Source: Desertifilum tharense IPPAS B-1220
Lineage (GTDB): Bacteria > Cyanobacteriota > Cyanobacteriia > Cyanobacteriales > Desertifilaceae
Length of the DNA: 64,000 nucleotides
Assembly: GCF_001746915.1 (NCBI RefSeq)
Contig: NZ_MJGC01000077.1
Span: forward strand, 124,001-188,000
Direction: 5' to 3'
Part shown: positions 7,803 to 16,004 of the stretch, in pieces
Layout of the letters: every line of letters begins with the position of its first letter
How positions within the stretch are numbered: the stretch's first letter is position 1
Notes under the pieces: generated by a model
Seen by the model: only the letters and a program-made list of their open reading frames with translations
Databases searched by the model: none
Told to the model about the DNA's origin: nothing
Program-made: the position numbers and the translations under genes

Positions 7803-8063
7803 TTACTCGTCATAGGAGCGATCGATGCTAGAAGTGTAAACAGGTTCCACGCGAATGGCTAAAATTCGCGAAGGACGCACCACCATATACTCGCCTTGGG
7901 CAATTTTGAGGGGAACGCTGATAAAGTCATCAGAGCTAGATTTAGGTACCACTTCGCTGGCGTACCACTTCTGAAAGTCTTGAATCGTTAGAAAGCGAAC
8001 GATTTCGCGGTGGCCGCCATCAATCATCAGATGGACTGCAAATTCATCAGGGGTTCTCGGCAT
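7803..8063 (-). CDS. Small conserved hypothetical protein
   Basis: An 86-residue soluble protein that I cannot name, although its style suits a conserved cyanobacterial family. It has no signal peptide or membrane helix. Visible features are a strand-turn-strand start (FAVHLMIDGGHREIVRFL), a helix QDFQKWYASEV, and a C-terminal region with GEYMVVRPSRILAIRVEPVY. A plausible ribosome binding site (AAAGAGAG) precedes the ATG at 8063. It lies between panB and mltA on the same strand, so the three may be co-transcribed. Confidence 0.65.
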   Translation of the reverse strand: MPRTPDEFAVHLMIDGGHREIVRFLTIQDFQKWYASEVVPKSSSDDFISVPLKIAQGEYMVVRPSRILAIRVEPVYTSSIDRSYDE

Positions 8064-8131
8064 ATTGCTCTCTTTTTCTCAATGTCCCGCCCCTATTATC
8101 AGACGGGAGGGGGCAAAACGCATCGGGGATT

Positions 8132-8902
8132 CTAGGGGTGAGAATCGCGGACTTCTTCACTGAATTTAACCACAGCCTGGGTAATGCTTTGTTGCAAATT
8201 GGCGTAAACTTTGGCAAATGGGGGCTGCCAATCGGATAAGCCGAGTAAATCGGCGGTGACGAGGACTTGTCCGTCGCAGTGGGGGCCCGCGCCGATCCCA
8301 ATGGTGGGAATCGGGATTTTTTGGGTAATTTGGGCGGCCAGATCGTCCGGAATATGTTCTAACACGATCGCAAAAGCTCCGGCTTCAGCGAGGGCGATCG
8401 CCTCTTGGGTGATGCGAACGGCGGCTGACTCCGTTTTTCCCTGTTGGCGATACCCCAACTGGTGAACGGACTGCGGCGTTAGCCCAATATGACCTAAAAC
8501 CGGAATTCCCGCCTGGGTTAACCGCGCCACGGTTTCCACCATTTCCGGATAGCCGCCCTCCAGTTTAACGGCTTGCGCGCCTGTTTCCTTCAAGACTCGA
8601 CCCGCTGAATGGATCGCTTGGGCGATGCTTTCTTGATAGGTTAGAAACGGTAAGTCGCACACCACCAGCGCCTGCTTGACGCCTCTCCGCACGGCTTTGG
8701 TGTGATGCAGCATCTCCTCTAGGGTAATGGGAAGCGTCGTTTCATATCCCAACGCAACCATCGCCAGCGAGTCCCCCACCAGGATTAAATCTACCCCGGC
8801 TTTATCCAGCAACTGCGCGATCGCATAATCCCACGCGGTTAGCGCCACAATGGGACGACCTTGGTTTTTCCACTGAATCAATTGTTGGGTAGTAACGGGC
8901 AT
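8132..8902 (-). CDS. panB: 3-methyl-2-oxobutanoate hydroxymethyltransferase
   Basis: PanB transfers a hydroxymethyl group from 5,10-methylene-THF to alpha-ketoisovalerate to give ketopantoate, the first committed step of pantothenate and CoA synthesis. The TIM-barrel protein of 256 residues shows all main motifs: LTAWDYAIAQLLDKAGVD, LVGDSLAMV with a Mg-binding Asp, KLEGGYPEMVETV, GHIGLTPQSVHQLGGY-like LGYRQQG, LEHIPDDLA with the catalytic Glu, and IGIGAGPHCDGQVLV. The start ATG at 8902 gives the standard MPVTTQQL opening. Length is close to the usual 260-270 residues. Confidence 0.96.
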   Translation of the reverse strand: MPVTTQQLIQWKNQGRPIVALTAWDYAIAQLLDKAGVDLILVGDSLAMVALGYETTLPITLEEMLHHTKAVRRGVKQALVVCDLPFLTYQESIAQAIHSAGRVLKETGAQAVKLEGGYPEMVETVARLTQAGIPVLGHIGLTPQSVHQLGYRQQGKTESAAVRITQEAIALAEAGAFAIVLEHIPDDLAAQITQKIPIPTIGIGAGPHCDGQVLVTADLLGLSDWQPPFAKVYANLQQSITQAVVKFSEEVRDSHP

Positions 8903-9129
8903 AGATTGAGTAATGAACGATTGAGGGCATACTTTTAATTTACCTTTAATGTCGGCAGAAGGCTCCCGCCATAATCAGCGCGGACACCAAGGAGCGCGCC
9001 TAATTTAGTGGTGTTAGCGCCCCGCGAGAGTTAGCCCGATCAATGTCAACCAACTCACAATTGAGTGACAGCGAATCGGTGATAATTCTACCCATGTTCA
9101 TGTCGGGTAAAATTTGATATGATTCCACG

Positions 9130-10404
9130 ATGCTAGTCATCGAAGCCAAGCTTAAAGGAACTCAATCGCAATACAGCAAGTTGGACGAAGCGATCCGCAC
9201 GGGTCAATTCATCCGCAATACTTGTTTGCGCCATTGGGAAGATAACAAGGGGGTCACTCGTAACGACCTCCAAAAGCTTTGCTCGGTGCTGGCTAAAAAC
9301 AAAGAAACTCCTTGGACAAAGAAACTCAATTCTCAAGCTAGACAGGCTCATGCCGATCGGGCGTGGTCTGCTATTCAGCGTTTCTATGCAAACTGTAGAT
9401 TGGGTAAACCCGGCAAAAAAGGCTATCCAAAATACAAAAAATTCAGTCGTTCCGTCGAGTACAAAAATAGTGGATGGAAGTTATCTTCTGATAGAAGACA
9501 GATAACCTTCACTGATGGATTTGAAGTTGGAACGATGGATTTATGGAGTTCTAGAGATTTAGTCTGGTATTCAGAACAACAAATTTCTAGAGTCCGAGTC
9601 ATAAGGCGCGCTGACGGCTACTATGCTCAGTTCTTAGTGGACTGGGATAGACGAGAAGAGCATGAGCTTCAAGGGAAGATGACTGGAATTGATTTAGGAC
9701 TTAAAGAGTTCTATACTGATTCTGATGGCAATACTGTAGAGAACCCTCGATACTTCAGGAAGTCCGAACGAAGAATAAAAATGCTTCAACGTCGGGTCTC
9801 CAAAAAGCACGTTAAGGGGAAGAAGCAGTCTCATAGATACCATAAGGCACGTCAGGCTTTAGCTAAACAACATCTCAAAGTCAGTAGACAGCGTGAAGAC
9901 AAAGCTCGTAAAGAGGCTTTGGCGCTAGTTAAGTCTCACGATTTAATCGTCTACGAAGACTTGAAGATACAAAACCTGGTAAAGAATCACCACCTGGCTA
10001 AGTCCATCAGCGATGCATCCTGGTATCAATTCACGCGATGGCTTCAATACTTTGCCAAAGTTCATGGTGTCATAGTCATTGCAGTCCCTCCCCACAACAC
10101 GACTGTTGATTGTTCATGTTGTGGGGCAAAGGTGAAGAAAACATTGAGTACCAGAACTCATAAATGCAATAGTTGTGGCACAGTTTTAGATCGCGACTAC
10201 AACGCTGCAAAAAACATTTTGGCAAAGGGATTTAAGTTGTTAGCTGAATATCTAAACGGTACGGTAGGGCATACCGAATCCGGAGCTAAAAGCTTAAAAG
10301 CTCAGGGAGAAACTGACCTCTGGCTCAAGAACAGCGATGGTCTTGCTCTAAGTCGGCTCGAAGAACTGAGAATCAGTAATTATGCTGAGAATCCCCCGTT
10401 ATAG
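9130..10404 (+). CDS. tnpB: TnpB RNA-guided endonuclease (IS605 OrfB)
   Basis: A 424-residue TnpB, the IS-encoded ancestor of Cas12, guided by an omega-RNA made from the element's right end to cut the donor site after excision. The N-terminal helix-turn-helix (OrfB_HTH) is followed by the REC-like region and the split RuvC domain. Catalytic residues are all present: Asp188 in GIDLGLKEF, Glu276 in VYEDLKIQNL, and Asp356 in LDRDYNAAKNIL. The zinc finger has CSCC near 328-331 and CNSC at 346-349. The reading frame is intact, so the nuclease is probably active. There is no tnpA partner. The stop codon lies inside the right-end hairpin. Confidence 0.93.
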   Translation: MLVIEAKLKGTQSQYSKLDEAIRTGQFIRNTCLRHWEDNKGVTRNDLQKLCSVLAKNKETPWTKKLNSQARQAHADRAWSAIQRFYANCRLGKPGKKGYPKYKKFSRSVEYKNSGWKLSSDRRQITFTDGFEVGTMDLWSSRDLVWYSEQQISRVRVIRRADGYYAQFLVDWDRREEHELQGKMTGIDLGLKEFYTDSDGNTVENPRYFRKSERRIKMLQRRVSKKHVKGKKQSHRYHKARQALAKQHLKVSRQREDKARKEALALVKSHDLIVYEDLKIQNLVKNHHLAKSISDASWYQFTRWLQYFAKVHGVIVIAVPPHNTTVDCSCCGAKVKKTLSTRTHKCNSCGTVLDRDYNAAKNILAKGFKLLAEYLNGTVGHTESGAKSLKAQGETDLWLKNSDGLALSRLEELRISNYAENPPL

Positions 10405-10434
10405 CTCGTAGAACTTAACGGGGGAGTATGTCAA
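10300..10434 (+). ncRNA. Candidate omega-RNA (reRNA) of the TnpB element
   Basis: TnpB guide RNAs are processed from the 3' end of the tnpB transcript and extend through the right end. Here the last 100 bases of tnpB and the terminal 9-bp hairpin fit that placement, and the guide would then read into the flank starting TGCGATCGCG at 10435. The 5' boundary is a guess; only the hairpin and TCAA end are directly visible. Confidence 0.4.
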
Positions 10435-11480
10435 TGCGATCGCGTGAACGCCAAATGCGCTCTAGCGCGTCCGGTACTCATACTCACCCACGCTAACCCC
10501 TCGCTGGTTCCCACCCAAAGTTTATTTCCCGTATCCGGTGACAGCGAGAGAATGCGATTGGAAGGCAGATCCGGAACCTGTCCCACCACCTGATTGACGC
10601 GCGGATCGTAGCGTAGCAAACCATTATCCGTCCCGATCCACAAACTTCCCAACTGGTCGAACGCCAAGGCAGAAATTTGCCGTTCTGCAACTGCTTCCAC
10701 ATTGCGGAGAATTGCGCCCGTAGTGGCATCCAATTCCAGTAAGCTATTGAGCGTCCCAACCCATAGCGTCCCTTGGGGACTGACCGCCAAGGCTTGTACC
10801 GTCGTTCCCGGTATGTTGCCAACGCGATCGAGAATAAACGCACTCGCCGTATTAACCCGTACCAAGCCTTCTAATGTTCCGACCCAAAGTTGACCTTCTG
10901 GATCGAGGGCTAGTGCATTGGCACTCACGCCGGGTAGCTGCTGTAAGGTGGTCATTCGCAACCCTTGATCGGGGCTAATTAACACCAAACCGCGATCGGT
11001 TCCCACCCATAAATAGCCGCGACGGTCGATCAGTAACGATAATACCCGATTGGACGGTAATGAAAAGTTTTCTGCGGTCACTTGACTGGTTTGACGATCC
11101 ACGCGGCGCAACCCTTCGTAGGTTCCCACCCAGATCCGCCCCACTCGATCTTGCACTAAACCGCCGATCGCAATATTGGGCAAACTCACCCGCGACAGAA
11201 TATTACCCGTATTTGGATCGATGCGGGCTAACCCCAACCACGATCCCACCCACAGATTCCCATCAATATCGCGTTGCAAAGCCCCAACCCGATAATCATT
11301 CGTTAAACCCTGCAACTCTTGACGGTTGCGTTCTTGGGGTAAAGGATCGATGCCGCGCGGGGGGGCGCTAGGCGAATAGATTACCGTATTTTGAGCGATC
11401 GCGCTTCGCCAGTTGACTCCCATTAAGCCGAATAGGAGAACGCTGGCAATTAAACCTAAAGACGAGAGTGCAACTTTCAC
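10431..11480 (-). CDS. Secreted seven-bladed 'two-component regulator propeller' protein
   Basis: Starts at GTG 11480 with a signal peptide (hydrophobic stretch about 5-24, cleavage near AIAQ). It then has seven repeats of the type LWVGTxxGLxRxD (for example NLWVGSWLGLARID, RIWVGTYEGLRRVD, LWIGTDNGLLRYD), one per propeller blade, so a complete periplasmic beta-propeller is predicted. In sensor kinases such propellers precede a membrane helix and kinase; this one stands alone and probably binds a ligand or polysaccharide. The stop codon TGA is formed from the right-end TCAA of the TnpB element, so the last residues (TRSH) may be altered from the ancestral end. Confidence 0.8.
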   Translation of the reverse strand: MKVALSSLGLIASVLLFGLMGVNWRSAIAQNTVIYSPSAPPRGIDPLPQERNRQELQGLTNDYRVGALQRDIDGNLWVGSWLGLARIDPNTGNILSRVSLPNIAIGGLVQDRVGRIWVGTYEGLRRVDRQTSQVTAENFSLPSNRVLSLLIDRRGYLWVGTDRGLVLISPDQGLRMTTLQQLPGVSANALALDPEGQLWVGTLEGLVRVNTASAFILDRVGNIPGTTVQALAVSPQGTLWVGTLNSLLELDATTGAILRNVEAVAERQISALAFDQLGSLWIGTDNGLLRYDPRVNQVVGQVPDLPSNRILSLSPDTGNKLWVGTSEGLAWVSMSTGRARAHLAFTRSH

Positions 11481-11524
11481 GAGTTAAACTTCCTTGATGA
11501 TACGCTCGCTTTTCTGGCTCAATT

Positions 11525-12442
11525 TTATGAAAATTCTGGTAGTTTCAGTGAATATCCAACCTGAAACGGAGATTGATTAATGGGAAGATTCATCGATCTA
11601 TCGGTTCCTTGGACGAGCAGTAACCTTAATTTTCTCCAAAGGGGGCGATTTCTGGTTTTTTCATACCAAGAACGTAACAATCCTAAAAAGTCTTCGCAGA
11701 CTTCCCCATAGGGAAACAACAAGTCTAGATCGTTCAGGTATAAAATTAGGGGTTCATTCAACTGGGGGAATACGTACGCTTCTAAGTAGGTGGTACAGCT
11801 TACCTTTGCCCCCAGGCATTCTTCATCCCAACCCTCATCTAACTGGTTGGGTAAACCTAACTCCCGAACTAGGTTCAGACAAAACCAGCGCAGAAATTGA
11901 TTGAGATTGAAGAAATGAGCTTGCGGATCGGCAAATTCAAAACTCATTTGAACAATCCGATAATTTTGAGTGGATAATTGGCTTAAGAGTCGATCGAGCC
12001 AAGCCATCCCTCCCTTTTGATTCGGGGCTTGCAGACAAATCAGACAACCTGGTGTTGCTAAGAGTTCTTGTACAGCCGCTTCAACAGAGACAAGATTGGC
12101 TTCTAAGGATTTTTGCTGTTTACGCTCAGTAATGGCTGGAGGTTCAAGCAAAACTTCTGGCTGGCTAGATTGTTTTTCCCAATATCGTTTTAAGGCTTCT
12201 TTGAAGTTACTTTTGCGGACTTTTTCACCCAAAGCCAGCGACAACAGCTTCCAGAGTTTGGGCGCGACATCTTGGCTAATATAACTCGTTGCATATTGAT
12301 GTTGGGCAGCAATGCGATCGTATTCTTCGCGCACCCAAGATCCCTTAATTACAATAACTTCAACATCAGTCAGGTTTCTCTGGGTGGCAGCGAATACGGC
12401 TTGATTTGCAACTTTAAGCGCTTCGGTTAAATCGAACTCCAT
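11525..12442 (-). CDS. vMAP-type HTH plus AAA-like (AAA_35) protein, C-terminally truncated
   Basis: Residues about 1-90 match the N-terminal helical domain of vWA-MoxR-associated proteins (EALKVANQAVFAATQRNLT, then IKGSWVREEYDRIAAQHQY, then LWKLLSLALGEKVRKSNF). After a linker comes an AAA-like ATPase domain (about 115-305) with CLICLQAPNQKGGMAWLD in place of a canonical P-loop and LILYLNDLDLLF as the Walker B-like strand. Family members continue for more than 100 residues past the LPEF motif, but here a TAA stops the chain right after PEFS, and the propeller gene starts only 44 bp later. It looks like a decayed relic of a conflict-type or signalling protein. Known members often carry WD40 or other C-terminal domains. 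Confidence 0.7.
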   Translation of the reverse strand: MEFDLTEALKVANQAVFAATQRNLTDVEVIVIKGSWVREEYDRIAAQHQYATSYISQDVAPKLWKLLSLALGEKVRKSNFKEALKRYWEKQSSQPEVLLEPPAITERKQQKSLEANLVSVEAAVQELLATPGCLICLQAPNQKGGMAWLDRLLSQLSTQNYRIVQMSFEFADPQAHFFNLNQFLRWFCLNLVRELGLPNQLDEGWDEECLGAKVSCTTYLEAYVFPQLNEPLILYLNDLDLLFPYGEVCEDFLGLLRSWYEKTRNRPLWRKLRLLLVQGTDRSMNLPINQSPFQVGYSLKLPEFS

Positions 12443-12602
12443 AATTGTCCAGATTGAAAACTCTCAGGAAAGAAAATAGACAGCTTCAGCCAAAGTTCGG
12501 GAAAATAGAGCGAGATGGATTTGACTCCGGGATTGAGAATCGGGCGATCGATCCTTATAATCGCAAATTCAGCGGCAATTTGAAAGGGCTAATCAATAAA
12601 TA

Positions 12603-12630
12603 ACCATCCTAAAGCAGCCTCTAGGATGGT
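12603..12630 (-). terminator. Hairpin downstream of the FkbM gene
   Basis: A 9-bp perfect stem, ACCATCCTA (12603-12611) and TAGGATGGT (12622-12630), with a 10-base loop. It lies 21 bp past the FkbM stop and reads into TATTTATT on the minus strand, consistent with a weak rho-independent terminator. Confidence 0.55.
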
Positions 12631-12651
12631 AGTTCGTTCGATCGCGGGATC

Positions 12652-13470
12652 TTAAGAAGGCATGAGCAGTTGAGATTCAGAGCTTGAAGACGGGTTTGGA
12701 TGCTCGATATAGGCTTCAACGAGCGAGGCTTTAGATTCCGTCATAAAGAAGGCGTTGAGACTATTTTTGAAGGTTGGGATAAATTTCCCTCTCTTAAAGG
12801 CATAAATTTGATAGCCAAAGCTTTTCAAGTAATCAATAATTCGCTTGCTCGGTGATTCTATTAGTAAGACGGGTTGGTGAGTTCGGATCGTTGTTTCTCC
12901 CCCTTGCAAAGCTTTAAATTCATAGCCTTGGACATCTATTTTTATAAAAAATGGGGCGAGTTTCAACTCATCTAGTTGCCGAATGTGACACTTAAATTGT
13001 TCTATGGTCAGCAATTCTTCCTGATAGTTGTACATTCGATTCTTGAGCCATTCGCTTGCCTCTTGATAGTTAAAAGATGCTAGACCGTCAAACATCCATT
13101 TTTTGTAAAAGGGGACGTAAAGGAGTTCTTCTGTGGCGGTATTCCCTAAGCCGAATTTATGGATTTTGACTCTAGGATGATTGCCATACAACTTTTCAAT
13201 ACAGTCGCACATCCAGGGATTAGGTTCAAACATGTGAATTTGACCTTTGTGTGTTGTCATCAGGATGGCGTCTGTACTTTGACCGCGATTTGCGCCAACA
13301 TCTAAAAAGACAAAGTTCTCGGACTCAGGAAAGAGAGAAAGGGCGTTAAAGTCTTTTTCAAAAGGGATTTTAAATTGATTGCGATAAAGCCTCATCAGGT
13401 GAAACTTAGTTTCTAACAGGTAGGGAAAGTTAGTCTGAAAGGTTCGGAGAACCTTCTTAAATTCAATCAT
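12652..13470 (-). CDS. FkbM-family methyltransferase
   Basis: FkbM-type SAM-dependent O-methyltransferases act on sugars or small metabolites. The SAM motif I is FVFLDVGANRGQSTDAIL, followed by HMFEPNPWMCDCIEKLY (motif II with acidic FEPNP) and then FIKIDVQGYEFKALQGGE, the FkbM hallmark. The protein has 272 residues from ATG 13470, preferred over a TTG at 13479 because AAGG lies 9 bases upstream. It is next to a glycosyltransferase on the same strand, so methylation of an exported polysaccharide is plausible. The flanks are AT-rich. Confidence 0.88.
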   Translation of the reverse strand: MIEFKKVLRTFQTNFPYLLETKFHLMRLYRNQFKIPFEKDFNALSLFPESENFVFLDVGANRGQSTDAILMTTHKGQIHMFEPNPWMCDCIEKLYGNHPRVKIHKFGLGNTATEELLYVPFYKKWMFDGLASFNYQEASEWLKNRMYNYQEELLTIEQFKCHIRQLDELKLAPFFIKIDVQGYEFKALQGGETTIRTHQPVLLIESPSKRIIDYLKSFGYQIYAFKRGKFIPTFKNSLNAFFMTESKASLVEAYIEHPNPSSSSESQLLMPS

Positions 13471-13818
13471 ATTTAACAACCTTGGGGAAAATCAGGTTTG
13501 AAGGGGACCAAAGGTCGGCTATCTAAAGGGCGATCGCTCAATTATTTTCGTTGCGATCGAAAAAGAGTGACTTGACAGCAATTAGACAGTTAGATCCTGT
13601 CTAAAGAGAAAATTAGAGACCGTTTCTACGGGTTTAAGTTTTTAGGATTATAAACCAATGCTTGGGGGGTCTTTAAAGGTTTGTTTGAATAAATTAATAA
13701 TTTAAGATTTACGGGTAATAATTAATACAAATACAACCTAAAAAATAAAGCGCAGTGGTTCAGAGAACACTACGCGACTTAACAATTGATCGAGAAGCCT
13801 CAGCTTAATTCAAGAAAG
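13471..13818. other. Intergenic region between the FkbM and GT2 genes
   Basis: No convincing gene is seen. The region is AT-rich, contains one HIP1 site (around 13530), a run of ATTAATAAT-type sequence that may include the FkbM promoter, and at its right end the terminator of the upstream GT2 gene (13739-13776). Confidence 0.6.
13739..13776 (-). terminator. Terminator of the GT2 gene
   Basis: On the minus strand, CGCGTAGTG and CACTGCG pair across a TTCTCTGAAC loop with a small bulge, followed by CTTTATTTTTTAGG. This is a typical rho-independent terminator 43 bp past the GT2 stop. Confidence 0.65.
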
Positions 13819-14877
13819 TTAATACTTTTGCGCCAATACGGGTTGCTGTTGCAGAGGTTGCTCGGAACTCGGATGTTGTTGGCATTGACGCGCATAGCGA
13901 TCGCTAACATAGCGGTTTAGCCGCTTTTCTAGGGGAATCAAAAGTTGTTCCATGCGATGGCTGCGCCATCCAAAAGTCAAAGCTTTGGCTAAAGGCTTCA
14001 CAATCGTGCGTTTGCGACGGAATCCCAGTTGATCGTATCGCTTTTGGAAATACTTATCTTCGGTGAGGTCCCATTTCTCCCGAAACCGCTTTAAGCTTGC
14101 CAGATCCCAAGCATCGCTCCAGCGCAGCATAAAGAAACCTAAGTCAGACCATTGTAATGGCGGGCCGGGAACGTAGGTGACAACCACTTCTCGCTCGCAA
14201 TAAACCTTACCCCCGGCGCGAGTCACCATCATCGAGAAATCGAGGTGTTCGCGCGTGCTGAACAGTCCTTCATCCAGCAGGCCCGTTTTTTCAAAAATAT
14301 CTGTCCGAACTAACATGCAGTGAAACTCCGCATAGTCGCATTGCGTGCGCTGGAGTTTGTCGCGCATCTGCTCAACCGTCCGGTTAGCGAAGTGACTTTT
14401 TTGGTAGATGGAGCGCCGAATTCCCGTTTCAACGGGTTCTTCTTTAATGTAAGTGCTGCCTCCTGGATTGTGAATCATCTCATGCAGAGGCGTACCAATA
14501 CAGGTTAACGGCCCCACAATTGCAGCATCGGTTTCTTCGGCGCAATTCACGAGTCTTGTTAACCAGCCTGGGGTGACGACAACATCGTTGTCAATAAACA
14601 CGAGATATTTGGTTTTGACTTCGCGCAGACCCATATTTCTCGACTGGTTAGGAGAGAGATAGCGATCGCAACGAATCAGTTGAAAGTCTTTTTCGCGAGA
14701 TTGTTCTTCTAAGTAGCGTTGAATGTGGCGAGGCGAACCCCCATCAACATACACAAGCTTAAAGGGGAAATCGGTATGCTCATATATACTCTCTAGGGAT
14801 TCGCGGGTATAGCTAAAACGCTCCCGTGGAACAACAACAATCGTGACTTGGGGTGCGATTGTAGGTGTATTTACCAT
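13819..14877 (-). CDS. Family 2 glycosyltransferase
   Basis: A 352-residue GT-A fold glycosyltransferase. The nucleotide-sugar domain starts with the strand ITVVVVPRERFSYTRESLESI, then FKLVYVDGGSPRHIQRYL, then the LSPNQSRNMGLREVKTKYLVFIDN helix-strand, with the metal-binding DND triplet (FIDNDVVV). A later CEREVVVTY segment and a C-terminal basic region rich in Arg and Lys (about 290-330) follow. There is no membrane helix, so it works at the cytoplasmic face or in solution. With the FkbM methyltransferase it suggests polysaccharide or glycan modification; the donor and acceptor are unknown. Confidence 0.87.
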   Translation of the reverse strand: MVNTPTIAPQVTIVVVPRERFSYTRESLESIYEHTDFPFKLVYVDGGSPRHIQRYLEEQSREKDFQLIRCDRYLSPNQSRNMGLREVKTKYLVFIDNDVVVTPGWLTRLVNCAEETDAAIVGPLTCIGTPLHEMIHNPGGSTYIKEEPVETGIRRSIYQKSHFANRTVEQMRDKLQRTQCDYAEFHCMLVRTDIFEKTGLLDEGLFSTREHLDFSMMVTRAGGKVYCEREVVVTYVPGPPLQWSDLGFFMLRWSDAWDLASLKRFREKWDLTEDKYFQKRYDQLGFRRKRTIVKPLAKALTFGWRSHRMEQLLIPLEKRLNRYVSDRYARQCQQHPSSEQPLQQQPVLAQKY

Positions 14878-15130
14878 GATTGAATTCTCTTAGAGTTTGG
14901 CAACACCTTACCGCGATTTCCGTAAGATTACGGTTCAAACAGAGAAGCTTCATGAATTCTTTAAAAAATGAAGTCTAAAAGTAGGAATTTCCGGACATTA
15001 GATGAATTTTGGGTTTAGAAGTTAGAAGGTCAATTCATAATTTTGATAATCTATCTTGAGGTAGATTAATATTAGGATTTTTTCGCTAACCTACCTCAAT
15101 TCAATTGAGAGAAACTTAATGGCGATCGCC
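14878..15130. other. Intergenic region with palindromes, downstream of the SH3 gene and upstream of the GT2 gene
   Basis: AT-rich, no gene seen. It holds AATCTA/TAGATT around 15048-15067, TTGAGGTAG paired with CTACCTCAA around 15057-15100, and the palindrome CTCAATTCAATTGAG near 15095-15110. On the minus strand the GAGGTAG arm is followed by GCGAAAAAATCC, so these may terminate the SH3-gene transcript or be regulatory elements of the GT2 gene. Confidence 0.4.
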
Positions 15131-15826
15131 TTAATTTTGTCCCGGCAAGCAATTAGCGAGATTGCGATTCGTACCCGCCGGGCCATTCGTCACCCAGCCA
15201 ATCCGCGCTTCCCCAGCAACGCTTGTATATTTAACGCGAATCCAGGTATTGCCCTCAAAGGTTTGAGTTTCTGGGGGAGTGCGCGTCAGGCGTACCGTTG
15301 CGGCTCTGGCAGGGCCATCTGGAGAACCCAGATAGGTTTGCATCCCCGATCCTGGCGTATTATAAGCAATCAAGCCTCGATCTAAGGCGCTAAACGCTTG
15401 GCCATCCCGCGTAGAATCCCGCAAGCGACGGCAATACAGAGGATTGGTATCAATATCTGGGGGTAAAGTTGCATCGGTGACAGGCGTTTCTGTACCGCAG
15501 TTAGTGCTTAAAGTCGCAGCGCGTACCCAACCGACATCAGGCGATTTAATCTGAGCAATTCCAGGCGCAACCAATCCCGTCAGCGTTACTACCGTATTCG
15601 GTTGAATCGTACCGGAAGCGCGGGTTAAAGCAGCATCCTCATACAGCGTCAGTCCGGTGGAACCGCTTCCCCGACAGGTATTGATAAAGCCAACTTGCTC
15701 GGTAATTGCACCGGGAGTGGCTTGAGCAATGGGAAAAGCAGAAGCAACAGGTAACGAAAAAGCACTTGCAAGCATGAAACAGAGCGTTGTACAGCCAAGG
15801 GTGGACTGCCAGTGAATTTGAGCCAT
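15131..15826 (-). CDS. Secreted SH3-domain protein
   Basis: A 231-residue exported protein. The signal peptide is hydrophobic (LGCTTLCFMLASAFSLPVASA) with probable cleavage before FPIAQA. There are two bacterial SH3-like regions: about 45-105 (GLTLYEDAALTRASGTIQ, VTLTGLVAPGIAQIKSPDVGWVRAATL) and about 130-215 (LIAYNTPGSGMQTYLG, EGNTWIRVKYTSVAGEARIGWV). Two Cys per domain (NTCRG, TNCG and so on) may form disulfides. SH3b domains in periplasmic proteins bind peptidoglycan or proteins. It sits next to the LCP-ligase operon on the same strand, supporting a cell-wall role. Confidence 0.8.
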   Translation of the reverse strand: MAQIHWQSTLGCTTLCFMLASAFSLPVASAFPIAQATPGAITEQVGFINTCRGSGSTGLTLYEDAALTRASGTIQPNTVVTLTGLVAPGIAQIKSPDVGWVRAATLSTNCGTETPVTDATLPPDIDTNPLYCRRLRDSTRDGQAFSALDRGLIAYNTPGSGMQTYLGSPDGPARAATVRLTRTPPETQTFEGNTWIRVKYTSVAGEARIGWVTNGPAGTNRNLANCLPGQN

Positions 15827-15869
15827 TGCTGAATTGAAATTCCTATAGTTTTTCGCTTTAACTCCTAGA

Positions 15870-16004
15870 TTAATAGAAGTGGGGAGTTCGCGGAATTGCG
15901 CGTTGTTGCAACAGCAGCACCCACACCCAAGCCAAAAGGAAACTCACAAGCAGCAACCGTCCGTAACTTCTCCAGTTAAGTTGCAACCAAGACTTAAGAT
16001 TCAT
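15870..16004 (-). CDS. Small membrane protein (44 residues) overlapping the LCP gene stop
   Basis: On the minus strand ATG at 16004 overlaps the LCP stop codon as ATGA, the classic arrangement for translational coupling. The 44-residue product begins MNLKSWLQLNWRSYGRL, then has one hydrophobic helix (LLLVSFLLAWVWVLLLQ, about 17-33) and ends with a basic tail QRAIPRTPHFY. The positive residues on both sides and the single helix suggest a membrane peptide. I know of no named family. It could assist or regulate the LCP ligase. It is too short to be caught by usual length cut-offs. Confidence 0.6.
   Translation of the reverse strand: MNLKSWLQLNWRSYGRLLLVSFLLAWVWVLLLQQRAIPRTPHFY

Larger units (their letters stand above)
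9119..10434 (+). mobile_element. TnpB-only IS605/IS1341-type element
   Basis: The element carries tnpB and no tnpA transposase. The right end is well supported: a 9-bp perfect stem CCCCCGTTA/TAACGGGGG (10393-10401 and 10416-10424) followed by TCAA at 10431-10434, the right-end tetranucleotide known for IS608-type elements. The left end is uncertain. A TTGAT pentamer, the target-adjacent motif of ISDra2, sits at 9114-9118, 11 bp before the tnpB start codon, and would place the left end at 9119. An alternative is a boundary further upstream near the weak hairpins at 9050-9110. Confidence 0.6.

Noticed and set aside
9050..9110. ACTCA/TGAGT and ACCCAT...ATGTCGGGT hairpins as proven left end of the TnpB element
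   Set aside because: Base pairing is short or imperfect, and a TTGAT motif at 9114 competes as the boundary, so no left end is claimed firmly.
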